Translations under genes and position numbers: made by a program
Assembly: GCA_032718475.1 (NCBI GenBank)
Contig: JAUCBJ010000111.1
Span: 1 to 45,000 of the forward strand
Length of the DNA stretch: 45,000 nt
Direction: 5' to 3'
Source: Nemertoderma westbladi
Taxonomy: Eukaryota; Xenacoelomorpha; Nemertodermatida; Nemertodermatidae
Part shown: positions 22,747 through 32,503 of the stretch, piece by piece
Numbering within the stretch: position 1 is the stretch's first letter
How the letters are laid out: each line of letters opens with the position of its first letter
The notes under the pieces: model-generated
What the model was told of the DNA's origin: nothing
Databases searched by the model: none
Seen by the model: only the letters and a program-made list of their open reading frames with translations

Positions 22747-23616
22747 ATGTCAGGTCTACCAGCTGTTGAAGAAATCGAATCGGACGAAGTTCAGCTGCCG
22801 ATCGCCCGTCAGCCGAACAACAACGCCAACCAATCGAACTGGATGTGCCGAATGCTGCTGGATGATTGCGATTATCAAATGAAACTTTTAGCCGCGGCAG
22901 TAGGAATTCTTCTAGTTGCTCTAGTAACAGTAATAATAGTGATGCTGTTACCATCGGGAGCAGACGTGACGACCACAATCAGCTCAATAGGGGAAGCTGG
23001 ATTAATCACCATGACTACAATTACTTCAACGACAATCTCCACAATCACTTCAACAACAACCTCCATTGAGGATGTTTTTTATCACTCGTTTATCGCTTGT
23101 TATAGAATTACGTCACTATGTCATCCCTACGCTCATCCCGATGTATGCGATAAAGCTACACAATCCGGGCCGCAATATACCGTCGGTAAAGCTGCTCCCA
23201 TAATTTATCTATCCACCTCAAACGAGAAACTCAGATGCGACGGAGGCTGGATTATATTCTATAGTCGCATCAACAACGACATTAACGTCTGGGATGAAGG
23301 TAGTTATAGTTACTACAGAGGATTCGGAGATCCCAACGGATCTTACTTCCTTGGCTTGTATAATATCTATCTGCTGACAGACGGGGAGGATTGTTACGTA
23401 AAGATCGACTTAGGTAACTCGAAAAATACTATCTCGACGAGAGTCTACAGCGACTTTACTTTGGGGGATCTTCCTTCTAAGCTAAATATAGCAAATTATA
23501 CCAATCCACGTACTGCTTGGTCCGCTGCTACCGGTGTATTGGATAGTGGAGAATACGATCTAACGGTCCTGGATAACAAGAAGTTTATGGGGAAATGGTG
23601 GAACTCATCCAAATGA
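22747..23616 (+). CDS. Type II membrane protein with divergent fibrinogen-like domain
   Basis: Intronless 289-codon gene nested in CETN3 intron 2, same strand. ATG at 22747 (ACAATGTCA) is preferred over the upstream TTG of the open frame. Layout: polar cytoplasmic N-terminus (1-44), one hydrophobic segment (47-68, LLAAAVGILLVALVTVIIVM) acting as signal anchor, a Thr/Ser-rich stalk (about 73-106, likely O-glycosylated), then a Cys-containing domain from 118. The stretch CDGGWIIFYSRINND, YYRGFGDPNGSYFLG and YNIYLLT corresponds to the fibrinogen C-terminal core (GGW..F..R..G, Y..GFG...GE.WLG...I..LT). The usual C-terminal calcium site and final Cys pair are not evident; the domain ends early at KKFMGKWWNSSK. 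Such proteins often act as lectin-like recognition receptors; that role is inferred. AATAAA at 23631 follows the stop closely. Confidence 0.8.
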   Translation: MSGLPAVEEIESDEVQLPIARQPNNNANQSNWMCRMLLDDCDYQMKLLAAAVGILLVALVTVIIVMLLPSGADVTTTISSIGEAGLITMTTITSTTISTITSTTTSIEDVFYHSFIACYRITSLCHPYAHPDVCDKATQSGPQYTVGKAAPIIYLSTSNEKLRCDGGWIIFYSRINNDINVWDEGSYSYYRGFGDPNGSYFLGLYNIYLLTDGEDCYVKIDLGNSKNTISTRVYSDFTLGDLPSKLNIANYTNPRTAWSAATGVLDSGEYDLTVLDNKKFMGKWWNSSK

Positions 23617-23630
23617 ATGGGAACTGCTGA

Positions 23631-23636
23631 ATAAAA
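23631..23636 (+). terminator. Polyadenylation signal of the fibrinogen-like gene
   Basis: Canonical AATAAA 15 bp after the stop codon. A further AATAAA-like run (CAATAAAC) lies at about 23818. Confidence 0.5.
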
Positions 23637-23914
23637 CATTAGAGATGAAACTTAAATGCAAGTCGAAACGAACTTAAAGAAACAAACTGTACTGTAGCCC
23701 GTAGCAGTAGGTGTTTCTGTAACAAACCAATATAATATTCTCAAATAGTAAGCAACAATAATAGAAACAGAAATAGTTCTACCAACCAACATGTTTTAAT
23801 AATATCCTCTGAGTTACAATAAACAAATGTGCGGCACTGCCGTTGGTCGTGTGGCCTCCGTTGGGAACGTCGGTTCCTGGAACCGCGGTAGGAATCCCAT
23901 AAAGGATAGATGGA

Positions 23915-24375
23915 ACCCGTAGACTCAACGGGTAACCCGTGGGTTACATCCAGCCCGTAGACCCAACGGGTAACCCATGGGTTACATCCAACCCGTAGAC
24001 CCTACGGGTAACCCATGGGTTACATCCAACCCGTAGACCCAACGGGTAACCCATGGTTTACATACAACCTGTAGACCCAACGGGTAACCCATCGGTTACA
24101 ACCAACATGCAGACCCGACCCAACGGATAATCCATGGTTTACATACAACCTGTAGACCCAACGGGTAACCCATGGGTTACATCCAACCCATAGACCCGAC
24201 CCAACGGATAATCCATGGTTTACATACAACCCGTAGACCCAACGTGTAACCCATGGGTTACAACCAACCCATAGACCCAACGGATAACCCATGGTTTACA
24301 TAAAACCCGTAGACCCAACGGTAACCCCTGGGCTACATCCAACCCGTAGACCCAACGGCAACCCATGGTTTTCAT
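23915..24375. repeat. 38-bp minisatellite, about 11 copies
   Basis: Unit contains CCCGTAGACCCAACGGGTAA then CCCATGGGTTACATCCAA, at 38-bp spacing (23954, 23992 and so on), with variants (CCATGGTTTACATA, ACCCATAGACCCGACC). The unit is itself partly palindromic (CCCGT...ACGGG; CCCATGGG). The minus-strand ORF over it is a by-product. Confidence 0.9.
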
Positions 24376-24954
24376 TCAACGAGACTCCCTCTGGCTATTA
24401 AACCTAAAGGGAAGAAACAAATTATGTAGTTTATAAATAAATTAAAGAGTTTATTATTGTTTCAGTAAGAATAATATAATTCAGCTAATTGATATTAACT
24501 TGAACTCATAGGAAACAGACCGTTGATAATCGTTTGTGTCGTTCACAGCAGGCAGCAGCGACTGCACTTTGGTTTCACATAGAACATCGTGATTCCTTAA
24601 TTTAATCTGACATCGACGATACAATATATGTAGGAGATTCAACTGTAACTGTAGGCTGTAACTGTAACTGAACAGTATCAAACTATGTGATACTACAACT
24701 ACAGAACTGCAGTAATAGTAACAATAGTTTGGTACACTGGTGTAGGAACAGAACCGGAGTGGAGAAACTGAAAGTAAATAGTACCGGTATAATTAGGGAA
24801 GGGCGAGGAGGGAGTCGGAGAATAAGACGGGGGAAGTACTACTAGCGAATTCCCAAGAGCCTGAAAGCACACGTGCCGTGCTTCAATACCTTCAAGACAC
24901 AAAACATTTGAATTCTATATCTCTATAATAACGCCTAGATATTTTTATTTGCAG
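24376..24954. other. CETN3 intron 2, distal part
   Basis: Ends with the acceptor TTTTTATTTGCAG before exon 3. Nothing else recognised; small ORFs here have no recognisable features. Confidence 0.6.
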
Positions 24955-25112
24955 GTAAAATTTCCCTGCGGAATTTGCGACGAGTTGCCCGGGAACTGGG
25001 AGAAGATATGCAGGAGGAGGAACTCCGAGCGATGATAGAGGAGTTCGACAAGGATGGAGACGGGGAGATTAATGAGAACGAGTTTATCGCGATAATGACC
25101 GGGGATGTTTAA
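24955..25112 (+). CDS. CETN3: Centrin-3, exon 3 (C-terminus)
   Basis: The first two bases complete the glycine begun in exon 2. It reads [40 protein letters not shown] and [12 protein letters not shown], then stop TAA at 25110. This is the near-invariant C-lobe of centrin-3, including the ARELGE helix, a fully liganded fourth EF loop ([12 protein letters not shown]) and the MTGD(V/I) terminus. The third EF loop (DDDDSGKISLRN) ends in Asn where Glu is usual, as in other CETN3. Joined to exons 1 and 2 the frame is continuous, giving 165 residues. Confidence 0.95.
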
Positions 25113-25600
25113 CTCAAAGTATCCGGTAGTTGATCAGTTGATATGTACCGTACGATCGATGCCTAACCGAGCCTTATATAAAGGTCTTCTTCTTACAATC
25201 CCAGGAAATTTACAGTCGTCAAAAACGCGACGTTAATAACGGCAGTGCCTTAACGATTCTACGTGGTTTCTATTTAAAATGTTCTATGTTTCAAAGACAT
25301 AAGCACCTCTACCAAGGCACATAACCCGATCAAACAATGTCTCCATATCGGAGTTCCTACATTTAATTTCATTAGGATTTGTGATGAATGATTGTTGAAG
25401 ATGTGTTCTATATTTCGTCTATAGTATCTGTATATTAACTGCTGAATAGTTAGTTACTTTTATATAAAATGCAATGCAATAATTATTGTAGTTTTGCTAT
25501 TTATGTTTTTAAGGAATAGACCATGTGTACGTCCCACTTTTTCGTACACTACAATGGGACGACTCTTAGGATATCCTTAACTCCAACCCGTAATCAACTC
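25113..25600. other. CETN3 3' UTR and intergenic DNA
   Basis: The 3' UTR presumably lies here, but I find no canonical AATAAA; the nearest candidates are TATAAAATGC and CAATAATTATT near 25465-25490. No other feature. Confidence 0.5.
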
Positions 25601-25609
25601 ATCAACCTC

Positions 25610-25830
25610 TGTGCAGGCTCAGTTGGATAAGCGCCGGGCTTACAATCTATTAGTTGTAGGTTCGAGCCCCGCCGGGGTCCACTCAGTATTTCATCCACCC
25701 ACGGGGGTCGATGACTGAGGACCAGTTAAATTACTGGGCCGAAACAGCAACTATCGAAAGAGGAGCCTTCTGGTCGCCTCCGGCTTCGACCATCTGTTTG
25801 CTTTACTTGAATCCTCAACCAGCATGCTAG
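25610..25830 (+). mobile_element. tRNA-derived SINE
   Basis: Plus-strand tRNA-like head with A box GGCTCAGTTGG (from 25616) and B box GGTTCGAGCCC (25659-25669), ending in a CCGGGGTCCACTCAG-like 3' arm, then a body (CACGGGGGTCGATGACTGAG, AAGAGGAGCCTTCTGGTCGC). Head sequence differs from those of the SINEs at 16.1 and 20.2 kb, so it is another family. Confidence 0.7.
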
Positions 25831-26207
25831 GTTGCCATTGGCTGCACGCTTCCTTCGTAATCCGTTCATATTATCTAATCTCAGATTTCTTTCGGGTTAT
25901 AATTACGCAGTGTGTGTGCATTAGAAAGCCCGGGTTTGCATCTCTCCATCTATAACTTTACGTTCATTAGTAGACATACCGTGACATGTTTGCTTACGAA
26001 TTACGTGGACTTTGTTCCATCACTGTTTGGTTTATATAATACATTAACTGCGCTATTAATTAAGCATTCGCTACTCCCAGGCCCAGCAAGAGTAATGTAT
26101 CTTTAACATTCAATATTAAAATTCCTCAAACTGTAGAAATACGTAGGTCCCTATAACCTACCTACAATACTAAACAGCAGATACAAAAAGTTACACTGTA
26201 AACAATG
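25831..26207. other. Intergenic, nothing recognised
   Basis: No ORF with recognisable features, no RNA gene and no repeat structure seen. Confidence 0.6.
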
Positions 26208-26348
26208 AGTATTTATTATATGGGAAAAAAAGTAGAACATTTTTTTTTCACTATTCTCGAAGCATTTTATTTACCGAGCGCCAGCGAAGTTAATAAATGG
26301 TCGAGAGAATATTGAAAAAAAGTTATACTTTTTTTCCCATGTAATACG
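26208..26348. mobile_element. Hairpin MITE-like element
   Basis: Arms ATTATATGGGAAAAAAAGTA and TACTTTTTTTCCCATGTAAT are reverse complements, and the match continues imperfectly inward (CTATTCTCGA versus TCGAGAGAATA; ATTTATT) to a centre near 26277 with loop CGAGCGCCAGCG. About 140 bp in all. No ORF. Confidence 0.75.
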
Positions 26349-26389
26349 TAATTGTATTCTTAAATTGGTACTTTTCCGTTGCTCAATTC

Positions 26390-26480
26390 TTTAATTAAAA
26401 TATAGAGCGACATTATGTTACAAAATACATTTAACTGTAGTATTTTGCTATATTGCTTCCCTCGTTGACATCTGATTAGA
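26390..26480. repeat. Dispersed repeat fragment
   Basis: ATGTTACAAAATACATTTAA and TATTTTGCTATATTGCTTCC have near-identical counterparts at 32013-32056. A further related stretch is at 38580-38870 (CTCAATGTTAAATAATT shared with 32111). Confidence 0.6.
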
Positions 26481-26589
26481 CTCAAAATCCAATATTTCAC
26501 TCTTCAATATCAGTATGGTATTCTTCAATATCAATGTTGCGAGTAATAGAAATAATATTACATCATCGTACAGTATCATTACACGTTAC

Positions 26590-26855
26590 TTATCAATATA
26601 TATTGAATATTCAATAATTAATAACAGAATTTCAATCAATATTGTGCAAATATTAATTCAATATACAACATATTGAATTAATATTCTCAAATATTGGATC
26701 AATATTCGCACATAATGAATCAATATATTAACATATTGGCAACATATTGAGTCAATATGTTGACATGTTGGCAACTTATTGAATCAATATGTTGCCAACA
26801 TATTGTTTTAATATGTTGCCAACATATTGAGTAAATATGTTAACATGTTGGCGGC
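26590..26855. repeat. AT-rich short palindromic repeats
   Basis: Degenerate repetition of ATATTGAATCAATATGTTG and its near complement (CAACATATTG, GCCAACATATTG). Each unit is close to self-complementary, so the region could form many small hairpins or a cruciform. Confidence 0.7.
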
Positions 26856-26959
26856 AAATTTAAAATATCATCTGTCTATTAATTAACGGATTTTCGTCCA
26901 GTTTTCCCCCTGTCTCGGAATTTTATATACGGAGAAATTATACCCTTTTTAATTTCTGC

Positions 26960-27550
26960 TTATTACCGGTAAGTGTTTTTTTTTAGCACGTATAGTGTTT
27001 TATTTCTATCTTATAACCTATGCTATACGGATACTAATTCGTTTATTGTTTTGTTAGATTCAGCGTTTCTTGGACGTGGTTTTTAGTGAAAACCTGTTAT
27101 TATTTTTCTTTCACATATAAATTCTGGTATACTGCACATGGACCCAAAACAAAAATATAATTCTAAAATATAGAACTGTAACGATTTCTATGTCTTTCCT
27201 TGAATAAAGGGCCTCTGTTACCCAGATATGGGGGCTGGACGCAATAAAAATTCATCCCTTTCCAAGCGAAATTGGACGCAAAAAACAGACGCAGATGATT
27301 ACTCACAAAAATATAACTGTAACCTGTTCTATAGTGATTAGTTTATTGTTTTGGTTAAAATAACGCGCCACTGTAACCTGCTCCTTTTTCCTAAATTGAG
27401 AATTTAACATTGAGGTGGGATATTAATTCGCCAAGGCGGGTTTTGCGTCCAGTCCCCCCCCCCCCCCCCGTCTATGGTAACCTACTCCTTTCTTTAAATT
27501 GATAAATTAGCATGAGACGAAACGTTAATTCAGAGAGATGGGATTTGCGT
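26960..27550. repeat. Dispersed repeat, copy 2, with 16-C tract
   Basis: Shares with 20.84-21.19 kb the order: AGTGTTTTAT, CTTATAACCT, ATACTAATTCGTTTATTG, a TTAGTGAAAACCTG stretch and a TCCAG-poly-C tail. Contains an internal inverted part (GGCTGGACGCAATAAAAATT, TGTAACCTGTTC, TTTATTGTTTTGGTTAAA) and a 16-C run at 27454-27469. Probably the longest copy of this non-autonomous family here. Confidence 0.65.
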
Positions 27551-27990
27551 CAATTAGCCTGTTTTCCTATCCAATAGCTGGCGTATTCAACACAAACAAC
27601 AGGTGGTTGTAACGTCTTACAGGCTTGTGTTTCTATGACACCAGCCAATCAGATCCCGTACCTACTGTATCTGCTTACCGTGTAGCCACCACGGTATTAC
27701 ACCACATGACACCGGATGCAGTTCATAGCAACGACATACACACCTAAAACATTTAATTTATGTTATGTAACATAATTAAAAGTACAAAATTATAAAAGTT
27801 ACTCAAAAAAATATAACCTGAGTCCTGAATTAGCATTTTAAGCAAGAAGCGCGAAATCGTGCAAAGGTCCGTGTCTACTAGCGCATTAACTGTCTCCACC
27901 TTGAATGGCTTACTACCAATCTGAATGATGATTTAAAGATTATAAAGTAAACCAATTACAAAATCGAAATATTTTATTAAAAATAAAAGT
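27551..27990. other. Intergenic, nothing recognised
   Basis: AT-rich, no coding or structural feature that I can support. Confidence 0.5.
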
Positions 27991-27994
27991 TTAA

Positions 27995-28080
27995 CCGGAA
28001 GTGTAGGGATTGAACTCGTTACCTAGAGATTCCAAGTCCAACGCTATACCAACTCGCCACTGTGCACTGAACTGTATGAG
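27995..28080 (-). mobile_element. tRNA-like SINE head
   Basis: Minus strand: A box TGGCGAGTTGG (28049-28059) and B box GTTCAATCCC (28006-28015), with a short AT-rich 3' part to the left. The weak acceptor stem argues against a true tRNA gene. About 0.3 kb upstream of the ATIC leader. Confidence 0.5.
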
Positions 28081-28396
28081 CTTTATAAAACTAAAACCCA
28101 ACTGGAAATTAACAACATCAACAACGGGAACGGAGTGAATACTAAAGGTCTCGCTACGCGGACCTAAAAACATGGGAACAATAATCTGGAGTGCGATTTA
28201 TGCGATAAAAATTATTCAACAATCTAACAAAAATTCAACAAAGTTAATCAGCTGATAAAATACACAGTTTTTGAAACAAGTCTGCCAGTTGTTGTAGGCT
28301 ACTACTACTAACTGTGGTGTCTGAGTCTCTGCCTCTGAGTAGAATTAACCTCTCCGTATCTTTTTTGTATGTTACCGGTAGTAAGCAGCAGAGCTG

Positions 28397-28555
28397 GTAA
28401 GTCAGATTTCTGCTTTACATGTACATGTACCGGTGCCGATTCTTATTAAATTCAAATATAAATAGACCCACCGGTTGTATATTTAATTCTAATATTATAT
28501 ATTCTTACACTTATTCTCGTAATTTCCAATTATTGACACACAAATTATCTAACAG
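28397..28555 (+). other. Probable 5' UTR intron of ATIC
   Basis: A strong donor (CTG|GTAAGTC) at 28397 and an acceptor (TTATCTAACAG) ending at 28555, four bases before the ATG at 28560. Splicing would remove the in-frame upstream extension that starts at 28419. Confidence 0.55.
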
Positions 28556-28559
28556 AACA

Positions 28560-30350
28560 ATGACGTCAAAGGGAGAGCAATCGGTCCAATACGCAATACT
28601 TAGTGTCTCTGATAAAACCTCATTGATAGAGGTCGCCTCCAGGCTGCTAAAAACCGGACTCCATCTAGCGGCGAGCGGGGGAACAGCCAAGGCGATTCGC
28701 GATGCGGGTATGCCAGTACAGGACATATCGGAGCTGACAGGGGCTCCCGAGATGTTGGGTGGCCGCGTAAAGACACTCCATCCGGCGGTACACGGGGGAA
28801 TCCTAGCGCGGGAGATACCCACTGACCTCGCCGATATGGTTGCCCAGGGTTACAAACTGGTACGCGTGGTCGTCTGCAATCTGTATCCCTTCGTGAAGAC
28901 GGTGGCCAAACCGGAAGTCACTCTAGCGGACGCCGTGGAAAACATCGATATTGGCGGGGTGACGCTACTTCGTGCCGCCGCCAAGAACCACAAGAGAGTA
29001 ACGATCCTTAGCGACCCGGCTGACTACGATAGCGTACTGCTGGAGATGGAGGCGGCCGAATCGAGCGATACCAGCCGCGAAACCCGAGAACGCCTCGCGC
29101 TGAAGGCCTTTACGCACACCGCGCAGTACGACGACGCCATATCGAACTACCTGCGCCGCGAGTTGGCCACCGGCGTCGACCAGTTGTCGCTGCGGTACGG
29201 CACCAACCCGCACCAGACCCCGGCCCAGGTCTACTCGTCGCGCGGCCCGCTCCCCTTCCGCGTGCGCAACGGCGCGCCCGGATACATCAACCTTTGCGAC
29301 GCGCTCAACTCCTGGCAACTGGTGCGCGAGCTGCGCGCCGCCTTACAGCTGCCGGCCGCCGCCTCCTTCAAGCACGTGTCCCCGGCGGGCGCCGCGGTCG
29401 CAGTGCCCCTAGACGCGGACGAGGCGCGGCTCTGCATGGCGGACGACCTCGAGTTGACGCCCCTAGCGGGGGCCTACGCGCGGGCGCGCGGCGCAGACAG
29501 AATGAGCTCCTTCGGAGACTGGGTCGCTCTAAGCGACGTCTGTGATCTCGCGACCGCCAAGGTAATCTCACGGGAGGTCTCGGACGGGGTCATAGCGCCC
29601 GGGTACCACCCAGACGCCCTGACACTCCTCGCGAAGAAGAAGGGCGGTAAATACTGCGTTCTAGAAATGTCGCCGGATTACTCGCCTTCAAACCCGGTGG
29701 AAACCCGGCAGATATTCGGGTTGTCGTTGGAACAACGTCGGAATGACTTCGTTATCGATCGTTCGCTCCTCGAGAATGTGGTGACGTCACAAAGCGGTTT
29801 ATCTGAGGCCGCCGTGAGAGATCTTCTAGTAGCTACGATTGCGCTGAAGTACACGCAGTCCAACAGCGTCGCGTATGCGAAGAACGGCCAGCTGATCGGG
29901 ATTGGGGCGGGGCAGCAGTCCAGGATCCATTGCACGCGACTGGCCGGGGATAAGGCGGACAACTGGTGGCTGAGACACCATCCCGCGGTGCTGGGGATGC
30001 GGTTCAAAGCGGGGGTTAAACGCGCGGAGAAGTCCAACGCGATAGACCTGTACGTGAACGGGTCGCTGGACGGGGGGGCAGACCGCGGAGAGTGGGAGGC
30101 CTTGTTCGAGTCGCCGCCGGAGCTGCTGACCGCCGATCAGCGTCGCGAATGGATCCGGAAACTCTCCGACGTCGCTCTCTCCTCCGACGCGTTCTTCCCC
30201 TTCTCCGATAACATTGACCGCGCCGCAGCTAGCGGCGTGCGCTACATCGCCTCCCCAGCGGGGTCTACCAACGACAACGCTATCATTAACGCCTGTAACG
30301 GACACGGTATTACGTTGGCCTTCACTAAAACGCGTCTGTTCCATCATTAA
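28560..30350 (+). CDS. ATIC: ATIC, bifunctional AICAR transformylase/IMP cyclohydrolase
   Basis: Catalyses the last two steps of de novo purine synthesis in the cytosol: AICAR plus 10-formyl-THF to FAICAR, then ring closure to IMP. It has 596 residues from the ATG at 28560 (human is 592). The N-terminal cyclohydrolase domain (about 1-200) shows [28 protein letters not shown] and [20 protein letters not shown]. The C-terminal transformylase domain has [14 protein letters not shown], the catalytic Lys-His pair in [11 protein letters not shown] (K271/H272), [40 protein letters not shown] and the terminal RLFHH. The coding region has no introns, and its middle (about 29.09-29.55 kb) is far more GC-rich than its neighbours, which creates long shadow ORFs on both strands. 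The open frame extends to 28419, but the likely 5' UTR intron argues for the later start. All key residues are present, so it looks functional. Confidence 0.97.
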   Translation: MTSKGEQSVQYAILSVSDKTSLIEVASRLLKTGLHLAASGGTAKAIRDAGMPVQDISELTGAPEMLGGRVKTLHPAVHGGILAREIPTDLADMVAQGYKLVRVVVCNLYPFVKTVAKPEVTLADAVENIDIGGVTLLRAAAKNHKRVTILSDPADYDSVLLEMEAAESSDTSRETRERLALKAFTHTAQYDDAISNYLRRELATGVDQLSLRYGTNPHQTPAQVYSSRGPLPFRVRNGAPGYINLCDALNSWQLVRELRAALQLPAAASFKHVSPAGAAVAVPLDADEARLCMADDLELTPLAGAYARARGADRMSSFGDWVALSDVCDLATAKVISREVSDGVIAPGYHPDALTLLAKKKGGKYCVLEMSPDYSPSNPVETRQIFGLSLEQRRNDFVIDRSLLENVVTSQSGLSEAAVRDLLVATIALKYTQSNSVAYAKNGQLIGIGAGQQSRIHCTRLAGDKADNWWLRHHPAVLGMRFKAGVKRAEKSNAIDLYVNGSLDGGADRGEWEALFESPPELLTADQRREWIRKLSDVALSSDAFFPFSDNIDRAAASGVRYIASPAGSTNDNAIINACNGHGITLAFTKTRLFHH

Positions 30351-30953
30351 TTCATTGAATTAGCTGTTGAACTATTGATTAGATAAACGATGTAGATTTA
30401 TTATGCAAATTATGATTGATAATTAATTAATTATTGGTGGGATTTTTTATTAATTAAAGTTAATAATTATTGTTTTCCGTTGATTTAATCCGCCGGGTTT
30501 GTAAACGATATGTTTCCTTTACTAGTTCGTTTTTAATTTCCAGCCAACTTACATCGCCCTTTACGGTTTACCCAATAGGTGTTGTTACATAATTTTCCAT
30601 TACGACTTCTAATTATTAGGCCTATTGATTGGTTTGGAATTAATTGTTTCCTAATCTAGTGATATTAATAATAATATATTCCAAAATTTCAACATCACTT
30701 AATGCCGTAGCTATTGAGTGTCGCTTGTGAAATACCCCCGAGGTTATTGCTGGTATCGCGCTCTACTAAAGTATCAGCAGATAATCCTTGAATGGCAATT
30801 ATTTAAATTAAGTGTTTCTACATTTTATATGCGCAATTCAATTCACATTTACAAAATTGTAGTAATTACTCACCAAAACTATCTTAACAGAAAAAGTTCC
30901 ATCTTCCATCCGCAGTTTATTGATTTTATGGTTCTCATTTCGTAATGTTACTA
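30351..30953. other. ATIC 3' UTR and intergenic DNA
   Basis: AT-rich; an ATTAAA variant poly(A) signal lies near 30455. Nothing else recognised. Confidence 0.5.
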
Positions 30954-31051
30954 TTTTGGAATAAAACGTGCTGTGGTTATTTGCTGCAAGGTTGTTTGCA
31001 GATTTTGGAATAAAACGTGCTGTGGTTATTTGCTGCAAGGTTGTTTGCAGT
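30954..31051. repeat. 49-bp exact tandem duplication
   Basis: The 49-bp unit starting TTTTGGAATAAAACGTGCTG and ending GGTTGTTTGCAG is present twice, head to tail, at 30954 and 31003, with no difference seen over the copied part. Confidence 0.95.
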
Positions 31052-31195
31052 TGTTTTGATTTCATTGGATTGCCTTTGTATTATGTAAATAGTTGTTTAA
31101 TTATATTTCCTATTTGTGGTTGTTGTTGAATAAATAGCGATGCAAGGTTCAAGGGTGCTAAACATTCCGACTTAATTACTTTATACGATATCAGT

Positions 31196-31221
31196 GGGGG
31201 GGGGGGGGGGGGGGGGGGGGG
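31196..31221. repeat. 26-bp poly-G tract
   Basis: Uninterrupted run of 26 G between ATCAGT and TGGCAC, in the intergenic space between the convergent ATIC and NDUFB10 genes. Length is likely polymorphic and may be misjudged in the assembly. Confidence 0.9.
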
Positions 31222-31543
31222 TGGCACATATGTTATCGGTTGTGCCGATGTCAGCCAGTGCCGCCAATGTGACCTTGATTAAATCAAAGAGCCTGTAAGA
31301 AGGTTTTAAACTTCAAAGAAAAAAAAGAATCATTTAATAAATGTACAACAATAATATAATTAAATAATGCATGAAACCATGCAAGAAATAATTAATTATT
31401 TTAATTAATAATTACAAACAATAAAATCTATTAAATCTACTCTGTAACAGTTCTACTGTGCGTAACACACGAAATATGTCGACCTAAGCAAATATCCGTA
31501 GTCTGGTTTCTAATTGTTTATGTAACTATAAATCCGGTGTATT
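31222..31543. other. Convergent intergenic region / NDUFB10 3' flank
   Basis: AT-rich sequence between the poly-G tract and the NDUFB10 stop. On the minus strand it presumably holds the 3' UTR. No clear feature. Confidence 0.5.
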
Positions 31544-31792
31544 CTAAGTGAGACCCTCCGGGAAGCCAGTGTCCGGTCGTTTAACCTCGGTCTCCGGACT
31601 GTATTGGCTCTCGTAGTCCGGCCCCCGACCCTCGATCTCCGCTAGCTTCCGCTCTCTCAACATCAACCACTTTTGCTTCATTAGGTTGCTGATAGAGTTG
31701 TGAGTTCCCGTGTGGATGCCGCCGTACTTGAGTTCGTAGTTCTCCTTGCCCAACCAGAAATCCAGGTATTCGTCCAGACACATCTGTGGCGC
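31544..31792 (-). CDS. NDUFB10: NDUFB10 (complex I PDSW subunit), exon 3
   Basis: Last exon, after acceptor CTACACTGCAG, reading APQMCLDEYLDFWLGKENYE, LKYGGIHTGTHNSISNLMKQ and KWLMLRERKLAEIEG, to stop TAG at 31546-31544. The pattern YGDLGGY/GAY...AK..Y.KQ+..+..ER+ is the conserved C-terminal part of NDUFB10, an accessory subunit in the membrane arm of mitochondrial NADH dehydrogenase. A charged tail of about 25 residues extends past the conserved block. The phase is 0 and joins exon 2 cleanly. Confidence 0.85.
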   Translation of the reverse strand, partial: APQMCLDEYLDFWLGKENYELKYGGIHTGTHNSISNLMKQKWLMLRERKLAEIEGRGPDYESQYSPETEVKRPDTGFPEGLT

Positions 31793-32503
31793 CTGCAGTG
31801 TAGAGAAGACAAGCTTTATAGGAATAATTCACTTTATTTTACTTAAATGTATTATAACTATTATTATTCTACTTATTCTACCGGGATTCCCTTACCACAA
31901 CTGAAATTCAGATAGTCTGCCATCATGTTATTGGGTTGGGCACTCTCGGGCAGTTGTGTAGCTCCAATCGAGCGCTTGAGAAAATAACTAAATTTCGATA
32001 TAACGATGTATAATGTTACAAAATAAATTGAACTATAGCATTTTACTATATAGCTTCCATAGTTACTGCGATTCAATTATTGAACTATTCAACTCCTTCT
32101 GCTGTCTTACTCAATGTTAAATAATTCAGTGTTCTCGAATATTTATTACGTAACTAGAGAGACGCTTAATTACCTAAACCAATATTGGATATTGAGTTCC
32201 GTTTTGGAGTTCGCCAATTGAGGACACTGAAGTTGCAATAACTTTTGAGTGAATGGATTTTGTTCAAATTACTTGCAAACCTTTTTCTACTTCGATGCTC
32301 TTTCACCACATGTAATACAATTTGATAAATTCCTCCAAAATTTTTTCAAATATCCTTTTATTTTCTTCACTGGGAAAAATAAAATAAACGGACTCCTAAG
32401 GGATACTTTTTCCCAAGGAATAAAAGTACCATCCCCCCCCCCCCTTTTGGGGAGAAACGGGTACTTTTGCAGATGGCCATTAATATTGTAATTAATACAT
32501 TAC
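31793..32503. other. NDUFB10 intron 2 with dispersed repeat
   Basis: Holds a copy of the dispersed repeat also seen at 26.39 and 38.58 kb (about 31990-32410: ATGTTACAAAATAAATTGAA, CTCAATGTTAAATAATT, CTTCGATGCTCTTTCACCAC) and a C-run near 32432. No separate gene. Confidence 0.6.

Noticed and set aside
24020-24292. Minus-strand ORF with Gly/Trp/Tyr-rich repeats
   Set aside because: By-product of the 38-bp minisatellite, with shifting repeat lengths and no flanking protein-like sequence.
25611-25690. Functional tRNA gene
   Set aside because: A and B boxes are present but the acceptor and anticodon stems do not pair properly, and a SINE body follows.
28419-28559. 47-codon N-terminal extension of ATIC
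   Set aside because: It falls in a probable 5' UTR intron (GTAAGT...CTAACAG), does not resemble ATIC, and homologues start at the equivalent of the ATG at 28560.
29231-29571. Arg/Ala-rich ORFs on both strands inside ATIC
   Set aside because: Shadows of the GC-rich coding region; no homology or start context.
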